Assembly (NCBI GenBank): GCA_965602225.1
Contig: CBFCYE010000018.1
Span: 1 to 52,686 of the forward strand
DNA length: 52,686 nucleotides
Direction of reading: 5' to 3'
Source of the DNA: Tenderia sp965602225
GTDB lineage: Bacteria > Pseudomonadota > Gammaproteobacteria > Tenderiales > Tenderiaceae
In this document: one piece after another, positions 50,096 through 52,686 of the stretch
Layout: every line of letters starts with the position of its first letter
How positions within the stretch are numbered: position 1 is the first letter of the stretch
Made by a program: the position numbers and the translations under genes
The notes under the pieces: model-generated
What the model was told of the DNA's origin: nothing
The model's database searches: none
The model's input: only the letters and a program-made list of their open reading frames with translations

Positions 50096-51283
50096 ATGGA
50101 AGCCCTACAGTCTGGTAGTGATGTTCTCTTCTTATTAATGGGTGCGGTGATGGTGCTGGCCATGCACGCCGGCTTTGCCTTTCTTGAGGTGGGCACGGTG
50201 CGGCATAAAAATCAGGTTAATGCCCTGGTAAAGATCATTGCTGATTTAGCGGTTTCCACCATCGCCTATTTCTTTATTGGTTACAGCGTTGCTTACGGCG
50301 TCTCGTTTTTTGAGGCGGCGCCAGTGCTGGCCGAGAAGAATGGCTTTGAGCTGATTAAGTTCTTCTTTTTAATGACCTTTGCCGCTGCGATTCCAGCGAT
50401 TGTCTCAGGTGGAATTGCCGAGCGGGCGCGTTTCAATCCACAGCTGGCGGCCACGTTTGCCCTGGTTGGTCTTGTTTATCCTTTCTATGAGGGTTTGATC
50501 TGGAACGGCAATTACGGTTTTCAGGCCTGGCTTGAAAGCAGTTTCGGTTATGGCTTTCATGATTTTGCTGGTTCTGTTGTGGTGCATGCGGTGGGTGGCT
50601 GGATCGCGCTGGCAGCGGTGTTGTTGCTGGGGGCGCGTTATGGTCGTTATCGCAAGGACGGCATGATGTCGGCCCATCCGCCTTCAAGTATCCCTTTTCT
50701 GTCTTTGGGAGCCTGGATTCTGACGGTTGGTTGGTTTGGTTTTAATGTCATGTCGGCCCAGTCTGTTGAGGGTGTCAGTGGCCTGGTGGCGGTCAATTCG
50801 CTGATGGCCATGGTCGGTGGTGTGCTTGCCGCCTTGTTTATGGGGCGTTATGACCCGGGTTTTGTTCACAATGGCCCCTTGGCTGGTTTGGTGGCAATTT
50901 GTGCCGGCTCTGATGTGGTGCACCCCATGGGGGCTTTGTTTGTAGGGCTAGTCGCCGGTGCGCTGTTTGTCTGGACCTTTACCCTGACCCAAAATCGCTG
51001 GAAGATCGATGACGTGCTGGGTGTCTGGCCCTTGCATGGCCTGTGCGGTGTTTGGGGTGGAATCGCTGCCGGTATCTTTGGCCTTGAAGCCTTGGGTGGT
51101 ATGGGTGGTGTGAGTTTTATGTCGCAGCTAATCGGCACTTTGGTGGGTATCGTGGTCGCTTTTGGGGGCGGTTTTATCGTCTACGGGGTGATCAAGAAGC
51201 TGGTTGGTATTCGCTTGACTGAGGAAGAGGAGTACAACGGGGCTGATTTGAGTATCCACAAGATCGCCGCCAACCCGAAATAG
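50096..51283 (+). CDS. amt: Ammonium transporter Amt
   Basis: Inner-membrane ammonium channel of 395 residues with eleven transmembrane helices. Pore signature: Asp and His in GYGFHDFAGSVVVHAVGG (about 153-170) and the second twin-His in DVLGVWPLHGLCGVWGG (about 303-319). The N-terminal LMGAVMVLAMHAGFAFLE is the extracellular Phe-gate side. The C-terminus KKLVGIRLTEEEEYNGADL.IH contains the GlnK-interacting region. No glnK is adjacent in this window. The upstream sigma-54/NtrC elements indicate induction under nitrogen limitation. Confidence 0.96.
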   Translation: MEALQSGSDVLFLLMGAVMVLAMHAGFAFLEVGTVRHKNQVNALVKIIADLAVSTIAYFFIGYSVAYGVSFFEAAPVLAEKNGFELIKFFFLMTFAAAIPAIVSGGIAERARFNPQLAATFALVGLVYPFYEGLIWNGNYGFQAWLESSFGYGFHDFAGSVVVHAVGGWIALAAVLLLGARYGRYRKDGMMSAHPPSSIPFLSLGAWILTVGWFGFNVMSAQSVEGVSGLVAVNSLMAMVGGVLAALFMGRYDPGFVHNGPLAGLVAICAGSDVVHPMGALFVGLVAGALFVWTFTLTQNRWKIDDVLGVWPLHGLCGVWGGIAAGIFGLEALGGMGGVSFMSQLIGTLVGIVVAFGGGFIVYGVIKKLVGIRLTEEEEYNGADLSIHKIAANPK

Positions 51284-51302
51284 AGTGGGCTGAATTTGCT
51301 GC

Positions 51303-51330
51303 AAAACCCGTCAAATGGCGGGTTTTCTGG
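51303..51330 (+). terminator. Terminator-like hairpin after amt
   Basis: AAAACCCG (51303-51310) pairs with CGGGTTTT (51319-51326) around an 8-base loop. The trailing sequence TTTTCTGGTT has a short T-run, so termination may be partial. Confidence 0.6.
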
Positions 51331-51386
51331 TTGCAGGGTTGGAAAAATGTTAGAATCTGCGGCCATTTGTTAACGTGCTTTGAATG

Positions 51387-52686
51387 ATGAGCCAGAAACT
51401 TTTTATTAAAACCTTCGGCTGCCAGATGAATGAATATGATTCATCGAAGATGGCGGATCTGTTGAACGAGTCACAGGGGCTGGTGTTGACCTCCAATCCT
51501 GAAGAAGCAGATGTATTGCTGCTCAATACCTGCTCGATTCGTGAAAAGGCGCAGGAGAAGGTGTTTTCTCACCTGGGTGTCTGGCGTGAGTGGAAGTTGG
51601 CGCGCCCCGGTATCGTAATCGGTGTTGGTGGTTGTGTCGCTTCGCAAGAGGGTGATGCCATCCGTAAGCGTGCCCCGTATGTTGATGTGGTATTTGGCCC
51701 GCAAACCCTGCATCGTCTGCCCGAGATGATTAATGAAGCCAGGCTGAAACATGCGCCGGTGGTTGATATCTCCTTCCCTGAAATCGAAAAGTTCGACCGT
51801 CTGCCAGAGCCGCGTGCTGATGGGCCAATGGCCTTTGTCTCAATCATGGAAGGTTGCAGCAAGTATTGTACTTTCTGTGTTGTGCCTTATACCCGTGGTG
51901 AAGAGATTAGTCGTCCGTTTGATGATGTGATTGCTGAAGTGGCGTCTCTGGCCAAACAAGGTGTGCGTGAGGTTAATCTTTTAGGCCAAAACGTCAACGC
52001 CTATCGTGGTCTGATGGATGATGGTGAGATCGCTGATTTGGGTTTGCTGATTCACTATGTGGCCGGGATTGAAGGTATCGATAGAATTCGTTACACCACT
52101 TCGCATCCAATGGAGATGAATGACAGTCTGTATCAGGCCTATGCCGAAGTGCCTGAGCTGGTCAGTCACCTGCATCTGCCAGTCCAGAGCGGTTCAGATC
52201 GCATCCTGGCGCAGATGAAACGTGGCCATACCGCACTGGAGTACAAATCAATTATTCGCCGGCTGCGTCAGGTGCGCCCCGATATTGATATGTCGTCTGA
52301 TTTTATTATTGGTTTTCCCGGTGAGACCGATGCCGATTTCGAGGCCACCATGAAGCTGATTGAAGATGTCGGTTACGATCGTTCGTTTAGCTTTATCTAT
52401 AGTCCGCGCCCGGGCACCTTGGCGGCAAATATGCCGGATGATGTGCCGCATAAGGTCAAACAGGAACGTTTGGCAAAACTGCAGGCCCGCATCAATGAAA
52501 TGGCACAAGAAATCAGTCAGAACATGGTCGGTAGCGTGCAGAAGCTTCTGGTCGAGCGACACTCAACCAAGGACGCCAGCATGTATGCCGGCCGCACCGA
52601 AAATAACAGGGTTGTAAATTTTGCTGCAGAGGCCGATATTATAGGTAAGTTCGTTAATGTTCGTATAACAGAGGCCTTGCCCAATT
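51387..52686 (+). CDS. miaB: tRNA-2-methylthio-N6-dimethylallyladenosine synthase MiaB, 3'-truncated by the window edge
   Basis: Radical-SAM methylthiotransferase that converts i6A37 to ms2i6A37 in tRNA. 433 of about 440-470 codons are in the window. The N-terminal UPF0004 domain has Cys residues in FGCQMN, NTCSIREKA and GGCVASQ that bind the auxiliary Fe-S cluster. The radical-SAM motif GCSKYCTFCVVPYTRG lies near residues 156-171, and the TRAM domain begins near 375. ATG 51384 directly before it is equally possible. The frame is open to the last base, so the C-terminus lies beyond the window. Confidence 0.95.
   Translation, partial: MSQKLFIKTFGCQMNEYDSSKMADLLNESQGLVLTSNPEEADVLLLNTCSIREKAQEKVFSHLGVWREWKLARPGIVIGVGGCVASQEGDAIRKRAPYVDVVFGPQTLHRLPEMINEARLKHAPVVDISFPEIEKFDRLPEPRADGPMAFVSIMEGCSKYCTFCVVPYTRGEEISRPFDDVIAEVASLAKQGVREVNLLGQNVNAYRGLMDDGEIADLGLLIHYVAGIEGIDRIRYTTSHPMEMNDSLYQAYAEVPELVSHLHLPVQSGSDRILAQMKRGHTALEYKSIIRRLRQVRPDIDMSSDFIIGFPGETDADFEATMKLIEDVGYDRSFSFIYSPRPGTLAANMPDDVPHKVKQERLAKLQARINEMAQEISQNMVGSVQKLLVERHSTKDASMYAGRTENNRVVNFAAEADIIGKFVNVRITEALPN

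Noticed and set aside
1..52686. tRNA, rRNA, CRISPR arrays, insertion sequences, prophage genes
   Set aside because: No cloverleaf, direct-repeat array, transposase or integrase was seen by eye on either strand; a tRNAscan/CRISPR search would settle it.

Overview
The window reads as chromosomal DNA of a free-living gammaproteobacterium. Evidence: a lexA-sulA pair with two canonical SOS boxes, HrpA, ApaG, DgkA, PurT, SrkA, MiaB, a Tpx peroxidase, small gammaproteobacterial families (DUF2835 and a DUF6763-like protein), a PEP-CTERM protein, and a glycine decarboxylase split into two subunits. Split GcvP with PEP-CTERM and multihaem cytochrome genes fits environmental or marine lineages better than enterics, but I cannot name a genus. 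I see no rRNA, tRNA, CRISPR array, transposase or prophage. The only candidate mobile element is a small DUF559 nuclease cassette.

Layout. 1-4846: end of gcvPA, then tpx, the DUF559 cassette, gcvPB, dgkA and a PfkB-family kinase. 4845-8682: a PAS histidine kinase with a degenerate receiver, divergent from a DUF4382 lipoprotein. 8787-12439: the SOS operon lexA-sulA, a cyclic-nucleotide-binding/rhodanese membrane protein and a small conserved protein. 12442-16108: pcm, a cNMP-binding protein, a DUF2835 protein, mazG and a tetrahaem cytochrome. 16345-22742: DMT exporter, small heat-shock protein, PEP-CTERM protein, TPR protein, histidine kinase and a probable pseudo-peptidase of family M28. 22802-29636: hrpA, apaG, an ArsC/YfgD protein, a response-regulator adenylate cyclase and srkA. 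29663-39133: a Gly/Trp-rich secreted protein, HD-GYP phosphodiesterase, grxC, purT, a small protein ending DDIELF, an HDOD protein, cysK, two outer-membrane-type proteins and an AEC carrier. 39372-49442: a TPR/beta-barrel outer-membrane protein, a 2111-residue FecR-domain protein with seven tandem units of about 250 residues, and a convergent CHASE2 adenylate cyclase. 49594-52686: PilZ protein, ammonium transporter and the start of miaB.

Two themes stand out. The first is cyclic nucleotides. There are two class III cyclases, two proteins with cNMP-binding domains, an HD-GYP protein and a PilZ protein. By eye there are also CRP-type sites upstream of three envelope genes: a perfect core before the giant FecR protein, and near-perfect cores at class II spacing before the DUF4382 lipoprotein and an outer-membrane protein. 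The second is the 39-49 kb locus. The TPR/barrel protein has the architecture of Slam-type (type XI) translocons, and the repeats of the giant protein resemble TbpB-like small barrels. I propose a secreton with an unusually long tandem-barrel cargo, placed next to a CHASE2 cyclase that could feed CRP control of the cargo. This is inference and needs profile and structure searches.

Other regulation readable from the sequence: amt is preceded by a sigma-54 -24/-12 element and an NtrC-type enhancer, and lexA by two SOS boxes. All motif and alignment statements were made by eye.
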